This document shows positions 15,764 through 23,722 of a stretch of DNA of 64,000 nt, one piece after another. Position 1 is the stretch's first letter; each line of letters opens with the position of its first letter. The DNA is taken from contig CAVTFT010000010.1 of NCBI GenBank assembly GCA_963734085.1, forward strand, positions 62,001-126,000. Direction: 5' to 3'. Source of the stretch: CAIWHR01 sp963734085 (GTDB lineage Bacteria > Pseudomonadota > Gammaproteobacteria > Burkholderiales > Casimicrobiaceae). The translations under genes and the position numbers were made by a program. The notes under the pieces were generated by a model, which was not told the DNA's origin, searched no databases, and saw nothing but the letters and a program-made list of their open reading frames with translations.

Positions 15764-17137
15764 ATGCCCATTTCATCGCCCGCCGCCAAGGCGATCGCCG
15801 CCGTCCGCAATGCGCCCGGCAGCCGCGTCAAGGTCGCGGTGTCGGACATCGATGGCGTGTTGCGCGGCAAGTACGTGCACAAGGACAAGTTCTATTCGGC
15901 GGTCGAGGGCGGCTTCGGCTTCTGCGACGTCGTGTTCGGCTGGGACATGATGGACGTCACCTACGACAACACGACGCTGACGGGCTGGCACAAGGGCTTT
16001 CCGGATGCGCTCGCGAAAATCGACGTGGGCACGATGCGCAACGTGCCGTGGGACGACAACGTGCCCTTCTTCCTCGGTGAGTTCGTGCAGGCGCAGGACG
16101 GCAAGGAGGTTCCGCTGCCGATCTGCCCCCGGCAAGTGCTGAAGCGCGTGTTGAAGCGCGCCGAAAAGCTGGGCATGACGCCGATGTGCGGAATGGAGTT
16201 CGAGTGGTTCAATTTCGCCGAGACGCCGCATTCGTGGGCGCAGAAGAAGGGCGTCGGCCCGACGACGCTGACGCCGGGGATGTTCGGCTATTCGCTGCTG
16301 CGCGCGAACGAAAACCGCGAGTTCTTCGCTGCGTTGATGAACGACATGGCGGCGTTCGGCGTCCCGATCGAGGGGCTGCACACGGAGACTGGTCCCGGCG
16401 TGTACGAGGCTGCGATCCTGTTCTCGGAAGCGCTCGAAGCCGCCGACCGCGCGATCCTGTTCAAGACGGGTGCGAAGGAAATCGGCGCGCGCTTCGGGAT
16501 CATGCCGAGCTTCATGGCCAAGTGGAGCCAGCAATATCCCGGATGCTCGGGTCACATCCACCAATCGCTGTCGCAAGGCGGGAAGAACCTGTTCCATGAC
16601 CCGAAGGGCAGGAACGCGATGAGCAAGCTGTTCGAAAGCTACCTCGCAGGCCAGGTTGCGGGATTGATGGAGTTGGCACCGATGTACTGGCCGACGATCA
16701 ACAGCTACAAGCGGCTGGTCGACGGCTTCTGGGCGCCGGTGAAGCCGACGTGGGGTGTCGACAACCGGACGGCGAGCTTCCGCGTGATCGCCGCGTCGCG
16801 CAAGTCCACGCGCCTCGAGACGCGCTGCCCCGGCGCCGACATGAATCCTTACCTCGCCGCGGCGGCGTGCATCGCCGCGGGCTTGAACGGCGTCGAGCGC
16901 AACCTGAAGCTCACCGCCAAACCGATCCACGGGACCAATCTCGGCGCCGAGCACATCCCGCGCGCGCCGCGCACGCTGATCGAGACGACGCGCATTTTCC
17001 GCGACTCGGAGCTCGCGCGCGACTGGTTCGGCAACGATTTCGTCGACCATTTCGCCGCGACGCGCGAATGGGAGTGGCGGCAATGGCTCGATGCGGTCAC
17101 CGACTGGGAGATGAAACGCTATTTTGAGATCATCTGA
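15764..17137 (+). CDS. Glutamine-synthetase-like gamma-glutamyl-amine ligase
   Basis: 457 residues, glutamine synthetase fold. The beta-grasp N-terminus (VAVSDIDGVLRGKYVHKDKF) is followed by the catalytic domain with metal and ATP motifs GMEFEWFNF, ETGPGVYEAAI, GCSGHIHQSL and the late NRTASFRVI. The ammonium-binding and adenylylation-loop features of assimilatory GlnA are not evident. The sequence type matches PuuA/GlnA3/GlnA4/IpuC relatives, which join glutamate to the amino group of polyamines, ethanolamine or alkylamines. The downstream genes encode an Fe-alcohol dehydrogenase, a PuuD-like amidase and an aldehyde dehydrogenase, so the likely substrate is an amino alcohol such as ethanolamine; this is inference. 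It overlaps the following GNAT gene by 14 bases. Confidence 0.88.
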   Translation: MPISSPAAKAIAAVRNAPGSRVKVAVSDIDGVLRGKYVHKDKFYSAVEGGFGFCDVVFGWDMMDVTYDNTTLTGWHKGFPDALAKIDVGTMRNVPWDDNVPFFLGEFVQAQDGKEVPLPICPRQVLKRVLKRAEKLGMTPMCGMEFEWFNFAETPHSWAQKKGVGPTTLTPGMFGYSLLRANENREFFAALMNDMAAFGVPIEGLHTETGPGVYEAAILFSEALEAADRAILFKTGAKEIGARFGIMPSFMAKWSQQYPGCSGHIHQSLSQGGKNLFHDPKGRNAMSKLFESYLAGQVAGLMELAPMYWPTINSYKRLVDGFWAPVKPTWGVDNRTASFRVIAASRKSTRLETRCPGADMNPYLAAAACIAAGLNGVERNLKLTAKPIHGTNLGAEHIPRAPRTLIETTRIFRDSELARDWFGNDFVDHFAATREWEWRQWLDAVTDWEMKRYFEII

Positions 17138-17648
17138 ATTGGAGATTCGCCGGCTTGCTCCCGTCGATGCAGCCGCCTATCGCGCGTTGCGACTGCGCGG
17201 TCTGCGCGAGCATCCGGATGCATTCACGTCGAGCTGCGAGGAAGAATCGATGAAGCCGCTCGCCGCAACCGAAGCCCGGCTCGGGCCGGACAGCGGCGAT
17301 GCCGTCTACGGCGCCCTCGCCCATGGCGCGCTGGTCGGCGTGCTGGGCCTCGCGCGCGAGCCGCGGGCGAAGAACCGGCACAAGGCCGTCGTCTTCGGAA
17401 TGTACGTCGCGCCCGAGTACGCCGGCCAAGGCATTGGCGCGGCGTTGGTTGCGCATGTCATCACGGCGGCTCGAAGCCAAATTGGCGTCGAGCAACTGGT
17501 GTTGACGGTCACACAAACCAACGATGGCGCGCGCACTCTGTATGAACGGCACGGCTTCCGCTCCTTCGGGATCGAGCCGCGCGCGATCCGCGTCGTCGAC
17601 CGCTACTTCGACAAGAATCACATGATCCTTTTCCTGTCGTCATCATGA
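17124..17648 (+). CDS. GNAT-family N-acetyltransferase
   Basis: 174 residues. The frame opens with TTG at 17124 inside the 3' end of the ligase gene; a second TTG (17139) just after the ligase stop is equally possible, and no ATG fits the family N-terminus. GNAT features are EIRRLAPVDAAAYRALRLRG at the start, VFGMYVAPEYAGQGIGAALV (acetyl-CoA binding, GQGIG) and LTVTQTNDGARTLYERHGF. The stop overlaps the dehydrogenase ATG by four bases (ATGA), so it is an integral member of the operon. Acetylation of the free amine, the gamma-glutamyl conjugate or an unrelated substrate cannot be decided from the sequence. Confidence 0.85.
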   Translation: MRSSELEIRRLAPVDAAAYRALRLRGLREHPDAFTSSCEEESMKPLAATEARLGPDSGDAVYGALAHGALVGVLGLAREPRAKNRHKAVVFGMYVAPEYAGQGIGAALVAHVITAARSQIGVEQLVLTVTQTNDGARTLYERHGFRSFGIEPRAIRVVDRYFDKNHMILFLSSS

Positions 17649-18814
17649 GCATTGCCAAGTTCAGCTTTCCCACGACGATCCACTTCGGCGCGGGCGCGCG
17701 CCGCCTCGTCGCCGACCATCTGCGCGCGCAGGGCATCCGCCGGCCGCTCGTCGTCACCGATCGCGGGATCGCACCGTTGCCGCTGCTCGCCGAATTCCTG
17801 GGCGGCCTGGCCGGGCTCGAAACCCGCGTCTATTCGGAAATCTGGGGCAATCCCGTGGCGAGCCAGGTCGGAAAGGGCGCCGCCGCCTACCGCGCACACG
17901 ACGCTGACGCAGTGATCGGCCTCGGCGGGGGTGCAGCGCTCGACGTCGCGAAGGCGATCGCGCTGATGGCGACGCATCCGGGCGACGTTCTCGAATACGC
18001 ATGGGACCATCCGCACGTGCGGCCGATCGACCGCGAGCTGCCGTACTTCGTCGCGCTGCCGACGACCGCCGGTACAGGCTCGGAAGTGGGCCGCTCGTCG
18101 GTGGTCTCCGACGACGCCACGCACGTGAAGAAGATCGTCTTCTCGCCGAAGCTCCTCGCGCGGTGCGTGTTCGCCGACCCAGAGCTGACGCTCGACCTGC
18201 CGCCTTCGATCACGGCCGCGACCGGCATGGACGCGCTCACGCACAACGTCGAATCGTACCTGTCGCCCGAATACCACCCGCTTTGCGACGGCATCGCGCT
18301 CGAAGGCGTGCGCATCGCCGCGCGCGCGCTACCGCTCGCGGTGCGCGACGGCGGGAACCTCGACGCGCGCAGCGACATGCTGATGAGCTCGATGATGGGC
18401 GCGATCGCGTTCCAGAAGGACCTGGGCGCCGTACACTCGTGCGCGCATGCGCTGTCGACGGTCGCCGACCTCCACCACGGGCTCGCGAACGGCATCATGA
18501 TCGACCACGTGATGCGCTTCAATCTCCCCGCGGCGACGGCGAAGATGGCCGAGCTTTCCCGTGTCGCCGGCGTCGGCGGTGCGACCGGAATGACCGATAT
18601 CGAGGCGGCGCACGCGTTCGTCGACTGGCTCGCAGCGATGAAACGCGAGCTCGATATCCCCGCGAAGCTTGGTGCAATAACGTCGAAACGGCCCGTAACC
18701 CCTGAGGACATTCCGGCGCTCGTCGCCGTCGCGATCGACGACACGTGCCATCGAACCAACCCCCGTCTCTGCACGCGCGCGGATTTCGAGCGGATCTTCG
18801 CCGCGGCGATCTGA
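17645..18814 (+). CDS. Iron-containing (group III) alcohol dehydrogenase
   Basis: 389 residues. NAD-binding GLGGGAALDVAKA (92-104) and PTTAGTGSEVGR (139-150) are typical of group III dehydrogenases. The metal ligands are present: Asp196 and His200 in ATGMDALTHNVES, His264 in GAVHSCAHAL and His278 in LHHGLANGI. It should oxidise a primary alcohol with NAD+. Placed between a gamma-glutamyl ligase and an aldehyde dehydrogenase, the expected substrate is the terminal hydroxyl of a gamma-glutamyl amino alcohol. This replaces the FAD oxidase PuuB of the putrescine pathway, which is absent here. Translationally coupled to the GNAT gene. Confidence 0.93.
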   Translation: MSIAKFSFPTTIHFGAGARRLVADHLRAQGIRRPLVVTDRGIAPLPLLAEFLGGLAGLETRVYSEIWGNPVASQVGKGAAAYRAHDADAVIGLGGGAALDVAKAIALMATHPGDVLEYAWDHPHVRPIDRELPYFVALPTTAGTGSEVGRSSVVSDDATHVKKIVFSPKLLARCVFADPELTLDLPPSITAATGMDALTHNVESYLSPEYHPLCDGIALEGVRIAARALPLAVRDGGNLDARSDMLMSSMMGAIAFQKDLGAVHSCAHALSTVADLHHGLANGIMIDHVMRFNLPAATAKMAELSRVAGVGGATGMTDIEAAHAFVDWLAAMKRELDIPAKLGAITSKRPVTPEDIPALVAVAIDDTCHRTNPRLCTRADFERIFAAAI

Positions 18815-18829
18815 TCGCCTGCCACTGCC

Positions 18830-19618
18830 ATGCTGAAAATCGGCATCGCCGCCTGCTTTTTCCACGAAGACCCACAACGCCCGATCTTCAAGGGGATGAC
18901 GCTGCAATACATCGAGCAGAACGTCGCGCACTGGCTGATGCAACGCGACGTGCTGGCGTTCATGGTGCCCTCGCCCGAAGGCCGCACGAAGCGGCCCGGC
19001 AGCAAGGCGACAGTCGAGGCCTACGCCGACGAGCTCGACGGCCTCGTCCTGATGGGCGGCTCGGACGTCTGCCCGGAATCCTATGGCGAGAAAGCGCTGA
19101 AACCCGAGTGGAACGGCGATCGCATCCGCGACGACTACGAGATCGCATTGCTCCGCGCGTTCATGGCGGTGCGAAAGCCGGTGCTGGGCGTGTGTCGCGG
19201 TGCGCAGATCATCAACGTGGCACAAGGAGGAACGCTGTGGCAGGACGTGGGCACGCAGGTTCCGGGCGCCCTCGCGCACCGCAACTGGGCGATCTACGAG
19301 CAGAATTGCCACGCCACGACGCTCGTCCCCGGTAGCGGGCTCACCAAGCTCTACCCCGGCCGCACGCTCGTCAAGACGAATTCGATCCATCACCAGGCGC
19401 TGAAGGACCTCGGCCGCGACCTCGTTATCGAAGCGTGGTCGGAGCCGGACCGCATCATCGAGGCGATCCGTCATCAGGGTCCCGTATACGTGTTCGCCGT
19501 GCAATGGCACCCCGAGTTCCACGCACCGGACGATCCTTCGTTCGTCGACGACACGCCGATCCTCGACGAATTTCTCGCCGCCGCGGCTGCGCACAAGGCT
19601 GCCGCGTACGCGCTGTAG
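18830..19618 (+). CDS. Gamma-glutamyl amide hydrolase, PuuD-like class I amidotransferase
   Basis: 262 residues. Class I glutamine amidotransferase fold (peptidase C26) with nucleophile Cys122 in LGVCRGAQIIN and the His227/Glu229 pair in VQWHPEF. LMGGSDVCPESYG and TNSIHHQA are PuuD-type features. It would hydrolyse the gamma-glutamyl bond to release glutamate and the product amino acid as the last pathway step. It starts 15 bases after the alcohol dehydrogenase stop. For ethanolamine the product would be glycine, for 3-aminopropanol beta-alanine; the sequence does not decide. Confidence 0.9.
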   Translation: MLKIGIAACFFHEDPQRPIFKGMTLQYIEQNVAHWLMQRDVLAFMVPSPEGRTKRPGSKATVEAYADELDGLVLMGGSDVCPESYGEKALKPEWNGDRIRDDYEIALLRAFMAVRKPVLGVCRGAQIINVAQGGTLWQDVGTQVPGALAHRNWAIYEQNCHATTLVPGSGLTKLYPGRTLVKTNSIHHQALKDLGRDLVIEAWSEPDRIIEAIRHQGPVYVFAVQWHPEFHAPDDPSFVDDTPILDEFLAAAAAHKAAAYAL

Positions 19619-19633
19619 GCCGACGGAGTCCGC

Positions 19634-21004
19634 ATGAAGATCACGAATCCCGCCGACGGCACGGTGATCACGGAAATCACCGCCGACAACGCCGCCGCCG
19701 TTCGCCGCAAGTACGAGCTTGCCCGCGCAGGCCAGAGGAAATGGGCGAAGGTGCCGATCCGCAAGAGGCTCGCCGCGATTTTGGCGTTCCGCGAGCGCAT
19801 CGTCGCAATGCACGAAACGCTCGCCCGCACGCTGACGCACGAGGTCGGCAAGCCGATCCGCCAGTCGCGCAACGAATTGAACGGCCTGCTCGGCCGGCTC
19901 GATTTCTTTCTCGAGGAGTCTGCCGGCGCGCTGCGCGACGAGAAGGTCCACGCCGATGCTGCGCAGAACCTCGAGGAACGGATTACGCACGAGCCGCTCG
20001 GCGTCGTCGCCAACATCTCGGCGTGGAACTACCCGTATTTCGTCGGCAGCAACGTCTTCGTGCCGGCACTCGTCGCCGGCAACGCCGTCCTCTACAAGCC
20101 CTCCGAATTCGCGACGCTCACCGGAACCCACATCGCCGAGATGCTGCACGAGGCCGGTGTCCCGCGCGACGTGTTCGTGCCGGTGATCGGCGACGGCGCG
20201 ACTGGCGCTGCGTTGCTGCGGCAGCCGATCGACGGTGTGTTCTTCACCGGCTCCTACGCGACCGGAGCGAAGATCGCCGCTCGCGCCGGCAAGCGGATGA
20301 TCAAGGTTCAGCTCGAGCTCGGCGGCAAGGATCCGATCTACGTCTGCGAGGACGTCGATATCAGAGCCGCGGCCGCCGGAGTCGCCGATGGCGCCTTCTA
20401 CAATACCGGGCAATCGTGCTGCTCGGTCGAGCGCATCTACGTGCACGACTCGATCCACGACCGGTTCGTCGATGCTTTCGTCGCCGAGGTCAACGGGTAC
20501 CGGCTCGGCGATCCGATGGACGAAGGCACCTACATCGGCGCGGTCACACGGCGGCCGCAGCTCGACGTGCTGAAAAAACAGGTCGCCGATGCCAAAAGGA
20601 AAGGCGCAAAGCTCCTCCTCGGCGGCAGCATCGTCAAACGCAAGGGCAACTGGTTCGAGCCGACTGTCTTCATCGACGTCGACCACTCGATGACGCTGAT
20701 GAAAGACGAGAGCTTCGGTCCGATCATCGGGATCCAGAGCGTCGCCGACGACGCCGCGGCCGTCGACCTGATGAACGATACCGAGTACGGCCTGACCGCC
20801 GGCGTCTACACGAATGACGCCAAGCGTGCGCGCAAGATCCTCGGCCAGCTTCGCGCGGGCAGCGTCTACTGGAACTGTTGCGATCGCGTGAGCCCGCGGC
20901 TCCCCTGGTCCGGCATCGGTCACTCCGGAATCGGCCTCACGCTGTCGACCTACGGCATCCAGACATTCACACGGCCGAAAGCCTGGCATTTACGGAGCGC
21001 CTAA
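19634..21004 (+). CDS. NAD(P)-dependent aldehyde dehydrogenase
   Basis: 456 residues. The oxyanion Asn is in ISAWNYPYF (Asn132), general-base Glu228 is in VQLELGGKDP, and nucleophile Cys262 is in NTGQSCCSVERIYV (Cys263 adjacent). SYATGAK and the C-terminal PWSGIGHSGIGL loop fit the succinate-semialdehyde/betaine-aldehyde type. It should oxidise the aldehyde made by the upstream Fe-alcohol dehydrogenase to the gamma-glutamyl acid before PuuD-like hydrolysis. It is the last gene of the operon, 15 bases after the hydrolase, and is followed by a repeat and then the convergent folD. Confidence 0.92.
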   Translation: MKITNPADGTVITEITADNAAAVRRKYELARAGQRKWAKVPIRKRLAAILAFRERIVAMHETLARTLTHEVGKPIRQSRNELNGLLGRLDFFLEESAGALRDEKVHADAAQNLEERITHEPLGVVANISAWNYPYFVGSNVFVPALVAGNAVLYKPSEFATLTGTHIAEMLHEAGVPRDVFVPVIGDGATGAALLRQPIDGVFFTGSYATGAKIAARAGKRMIKVQLELGGKDPIYVCEDVDIRAAAAGVADGAFYNTGQSCCSVERIYVHDSIHDRFVDAFVAEVNGYRLGDPMDEGTYIGAVTRRPQLDVLKKQVADAKRKGAKLLLGGSIVKRKGNWFEPTVFIDVDHSMTLMKDESFGPIIGIQSVADDAAAVDLMNDTEYGLTAGVYTNDAKRARKILGQLRAGSVYWNCCDRVSPRLPWSGIGHSGIGLTLSTYGIQTFTRPKAWHLRSA

Positions 21005-21021
21005 TCGGGCTCGGGATCAAT

Positions 21022-21098
21022 CCGTCGTCCCCGCGCAGGCGGGGACCCAGTGACGTTCATCGCAAGACACTGGATTCCCGCGTTCGCGGGAATGACGG
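21022..21098. repeat. dRS3-like intergenic repeat between convergent genes
   Basis: The 77-base element begins CCGTC and ends GACGG. It contains two hairpins: CCCCGC-GCAG-GCGGGG and ATTCCCGCGTTCGCGGGAAT (21074-21093). The second matches the neisserial dRS3 form ATTCCC-N8-GGGAAT exactly. It fills the space between the aldehyde dehydrogenase stop (21004) and the folD stop (21103), so it could also terminate transcription in both directions. Confidence 0.75.
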
Positions 21099-21102
21099 CA
21101 CC

Positions 21103-21957
21103 TCAGGCGTCCTGCAGCTCCGCGGCGTACAGCGTATTCGACAACAGCGTCGCGATCGTCATCGGCCCGACGCCGCCGGGCACCGGCGTGATCCACGACG
21201 CGCGCTCCTTCGCCGCGGCAAAGTCGACGTCGCCGCAGAGCTTGCCGTCGGCGTTGCGGTTGATGCCGACGTCGATGACGATCGCGCCGGGCTTCACCCA
21301 GTCGCCCTGGACGAAGTTGGCCTTGCCCACGGCCGCGACGACGATGTCGGCCTGACGGACGAGTCCCGGCAGGTCGCGCGTTCGCGAGTGGCAGATCGTG
21401 ACCGTGCAGCGCTCCATCAGCAGCTCCAGCGCCATCGGCCGGCCGACGATGTTCGATTGCCCGATCACGACCGCGTGCTTGCCGGCGAGCTCTTCGCCGG
21501 TCTCCTTCAGCAGGGTCATGCAGCCATACGGTGTGCACGGACGCAACAGCGGGCGTTTCTGCACGAGGCGGCCGATGTTGTACGGATGAAAGCCGTCGAC
21601 GTCCTTCAGCGGGTCGATGCGCTCGGTGACCGCCGCATCGTCGATGTGTTTCGGCAGCGGCAGCTGGACCAGGATCCCGTTCACGGCCGGGTCACGGTTC
21701 AGCGTCTCGACGAGCGCCAGAAGCTGGTCTTCCGTCGTCGTCGCCGGAAGATCGTGCGCGAACGAGTTCATGCCGACCGCGTCGGTCGTCTTGCGCTTGT
21801 TGCGCACATAGATCTGTGACGCCGAATTTTCCCCGACCAGCACGACGGCAAGTCCCGGCACCGCTTTGCCGGCGTCCGTGCGCTGCGCGACCCGGGACCG
21901 CACATCGGCGGTGAGCCGCTCCGCCCGCGCCTTGCCGTCAATGACGCGCGCGATCAT
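21103..21957 (-). CDS. folD: Bifunctional methylenetetrahydrofolate dehydrogenase/cyclohydrolase
   Basis: 284 residues, normal FolD length. Signatures present: catalytic Lys in the YVRNKRKTTDAVGM segment, VQLPLPKHID, KDVDGFHPYNIG, PCTPYGCM, VVIGQSNIVGRPMA and TPVPGGVGPMTIA. It interconverts 5,10-methylene-THF, methenyl-THF and 10-formyl-THF in the cytosol. The start MIARVIDGKA at 21957 is the family N-terminus; the longer open frame upstream runs into the repeat-filled spacer 21958-22111. Confidence 0.96.
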   Translation of the reverse strand: MIARVIDGKARAERLTADVRSRVAQRTDAGKAVPGLAVVLVGENSASQIYVRNKRKTTDAVGMNSFAHDLPATTTEDQLLALVETLNRDPAVNGILVQLPLPKHIDDAAVTERIDPLKDVDGFHPYNIGRLVQKRPLLRPCTPYGCMTLLKETGEELAGKHAVVIGQSNIVGRPMALELLMERCTVTICHSRTRDLPGLVRQADIVVAAVGKANFVQGDWVKPGAIVIDVGINRNADGKLCGDVDFAAAKERASWITPVPGGVGPMTIATLLSNTLYAAELQDA

Positions 21958-22048
21958 GCGCCGCCCTCGACCTCCGTGGCCTTGGCTTCGCCGCGGCCTC
22001 CGCACCGCCGTGCACGCTCGTTGCGCCGCGTGTGTCGGCCGCCGCGCG

Positions 22049-22108
22049 CGCTCGCAGACGCGAGCTGCGCTCCTTGGCTGCGCCCTGCTCGCGCGCGCGT
22101 CCCGCTCA
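22049..22108. repeat. Dispersed intergenic repeat, copy 2
   Basis: On the minus strand it reads GCGAGCAGGGCGCAGCCAAG onward to GCGAGCG, aligning with the element at 3436-3483. It starts at the 3' end of the HAD phosphatase gene. A further partial unit (GCGGCGAAGCCAAGGCC) lies at about 21966-21990, so most of the folD-HAD spacer is built from this repeat family. Confidence 0.5.
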
Positions 22109-22111
22109 TGC

Positions 22112-22783
22112 CTACCCGATCTGCAGCGCCGGCCAGCCCATGTGCCGGGCATATGCCGACAGCACCGGGTCGGCATTGACGGCGATCGGGTCGGTAACCT
22201 GCGACAGGAGCGGCACGTCGTTCAGCGAATCGCAATAGGCGTAGACCCGGCGAAAGTCGGCGAGGCGCTGCCCGCGCGCCGCGAGGAACATCAGCAGGCG
22301 CTCGAGCTTGCCCTCGCGCGCGTTCGGGATCCCGGCGACCCGGCCCGTATAACGCCCGTCCTGCCGCTCGGCCTCGGTCGCGATCACGTCGGTGATGCCG
22401 AACTCGGCCGCGATGGGTTCCGAAAGGAAGCGGACCACCGCCGTCGTCACGATCAGGAGGTCGCCGGCGGCTCGATGCTGCTCGACCAGCGCGCGTGCCG
22501 ACGCAGTGATGCGCGGCCGGATCTTCATCTCGAGGTAGCGGTCGCGCAGCCGGGCGAGCTTGGCGTCGTCGAAGCGAACGAGCGTGGACAGATAGAACTC
22601 GGTGAACTCGATCGCACCGGCTTCGCCGCGGTTGTAGCGGGCCACGAGGTCGCGATTGGCGGCGTCCCACTGGGCGGGGTCGAGCGCGCCGTCCTCGACC
22701 AGGAACGCCACCCATTGCTCGTCGCTGTCGTGCGGAACCAGCGTGTGGTCGAGATCGAACAGGACGAGGACGTCGGCGGTCAC
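22112..22783 (-). CDS. HAD-IB family phosphatase (SerB-like)
   Basis: 223 residues. The nucleophile motif is FDLDHTLVPHDSD (Asp9/Asp11 region), motif II is a Thr in LLIVTTAVVRF, and motif III/IV is YAYCDSLNDVPLL. The cap insert and length fit HAD subfamily IB hydrolases annotated as phosphoserine-phosphatase-like or histidinol-phosphatase-like. Substrate unknown. The gene lies upstream of folD on the same strand with a 154-base repeat-rich spacer, and is divergent from the NUDIX gene. Its start lies only 33 bases from the NUDIX start, so the two promoters overlap. Confidence 0.9.
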   Translation of the reverse strand: MTADVLVLFDLDHTLVPHDSDEQWVAFLVEDGALDPAQWDAANRDLVARYNRGEAGAIEFTEFYLSTLVRFDDAKLARLRDRYLEMKIRPRITASARALVEQHRAAGDLLIVTTAVVRFLSEPIAAEFGITDVIATEAERQDGRYTGRVAGIPNAREGKLERLLMFLAARGQRLADFRRVYAYCDSLNDVPLLSQVTDPIAVNADPVLSAYARHMGWPALQIG

Positions 22784-22803
22784 GATGGCCCTTGCTGCCG
22801 AAA

Positions 22804-22811
22804 GCTAGAAT
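22804..22811 (+). promoter_or_regulatory. Candidate -10 element GCTAGAAT just before the NUDIX gene
   Basis: TAGAAT at 22806-22811 ends five bases before the ATG at 22817. If it is a true -10 hexamer, transcription would begin at or next to the A of the start codon and the mRNA would be leaderless. No Shine-Dalgarno sequence is present, which agrees with this reading. Confidence 0.35.
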
Positions 22812-22816
22812 GGCGA

Positions 22817-23710
22817 ATGATCGAAGCCGCCATTGTAACGGCGATTCGCGCGCGCCTCACCTCCGAGCTCGCGCCGCCGCACCAGCGCTTGCAGCCGCTC
22901 CTGATCGGAGGTCAGGCGGTCGGGTGGCTCGACCGGCAGCGCGCGCAACGGCTGCGGGGATTCGCCGACGTTTTCGAAGTCCGCGAGGACGAAATCGCCC
23001 TTGCGCCGCAGCAGAACGACGTTGCCGCGTGTACGGCCGCGCTCGACCGCGTCGCCCGCACGCTCGCCGCCGAGCGTGTGCTGACGGCCTGGCGCGATGA
23101 GCGTTACGCCGTCGCGCCAGGATTCGGGCTGCCGCCGTGGTTTCTGCTCGAGCGCGCCGCTGCACGCTACTTCGGTATCCATACCTACGCCGCTCACGTC
23201 AACGGCCTCGTCGCCGACGGTCGCGCGACCCGAATGTGGCTCGCGCGGCGCAGCCCCCAAAAGGCGATCGATCCCGGCATGCTCGACAACCTCGTCGGCG
23301 GCGGGATCTCCGTTGGACAATCCGTCGCCGAAACGGTGGTCAAGGAGGCGTTCGAGGAAGCGGGGATCGATGCATCGCTCGCCGCGCGCGCCCAGCCGGC
23401 AGGGACGGTCGACATCTGCCGCGCCCAGCCCGACGGTCTGCAGCGCGAAACGATTTTCGTCCACGATCTGTGGCTGCCCGCCGATTTCACGCCGGTGTGC
23501 ATCGATGGCGAGGCCGTCCTGCACCGCCTCGTGGAGCTCCCCGAAGCCGCGCGGCTCATCGGCAACGCCGAGGGCCGCGACGTTGCGACGGCCGATTCGA
23601 GCCTCGTCATCCTCGATTGTCTGCTCCGGCATGGCGCGATCCCGGCCGACGTTCCCGACTACGCGGCGCTCGATGCGCTGCGCCACCCGTCCTGCGCGCC
23701 GTATGCCTGA
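22817..23710 (+). CDS. NUDIX hydrolase with N-terminal DUF4743-like domain
   Basis: 297 residues. Residues 1-115 resemble the DUF4743 domain found before NUDIX domains in thiamine-pyrophosphokinase-related hydrolases (PLLIGGQAVGWL early). The catalytic box spans about 162-184 (GGISVGQSV...KEAFEEAGI); its core is KEAFEE instead of the canonical REUXEE, a conservative Arg-to-Lys change, and the first Glu of the box is Gln168. ARRSPQKAIDPGMLDNLVGG before the box is typical of this subgroup. It probably hydrolyses a nucleoside or thiamine diphosphate derivative. The gene is convergent with phnW, 12 bases apart. Confidence 0.88.
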   Translation: MIEAAIVTAIRARLTSELAPPHQRLQPLLIGGQAVGWLDRQRAQRLRGFADVFEVREDEIALAPQQNDVAACTAALDRVARTLAAERVLTAWRDERYAVAPGFGLPPWFLLERAAARYFGIHTYAAHVNGLVADGRATRMWLARRSPQKAIDPGMLDNLVGGGISVGQSVAETVVKEAFEEAGIDASLAARAQPAGTVDICRAQPDGLQRETIFVHDLWLPADFTPVCIDGEAVLHRLVELPEAARLIGNAEGRDVATADSSLVILDCLLRHGAIPADVPDYAALDALRHPSCAPYA

Positions 23711-23722
23711 GTCGTCGGTGCG

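Noticed and set aside
15764..17137. Housekeeping glutamine synthetase GlnA
   Set aside because: The operon partners and absence of recognisable adenylylation features fit a gamma-glutamyl-amine ligase better; true GlnA usually lies near glnB/glnK or ntrBC.
18329..20989. Minus-strand open frame of 886 codons opposite the Fe-alcohol dehydrogenase, amidase and aldehyde dehydrogenase genes
   Set aside because: It is antisense to three genes with intact active sites and short operon spacings; its composition is that of a shadow frame.
21022..21098. CRISPR-like reading of the repeat between the aldehyde dehydrogenase and folD
   Set aside because: There are two different hairpins, not spaced direct repeats, and no cas genes nearby.
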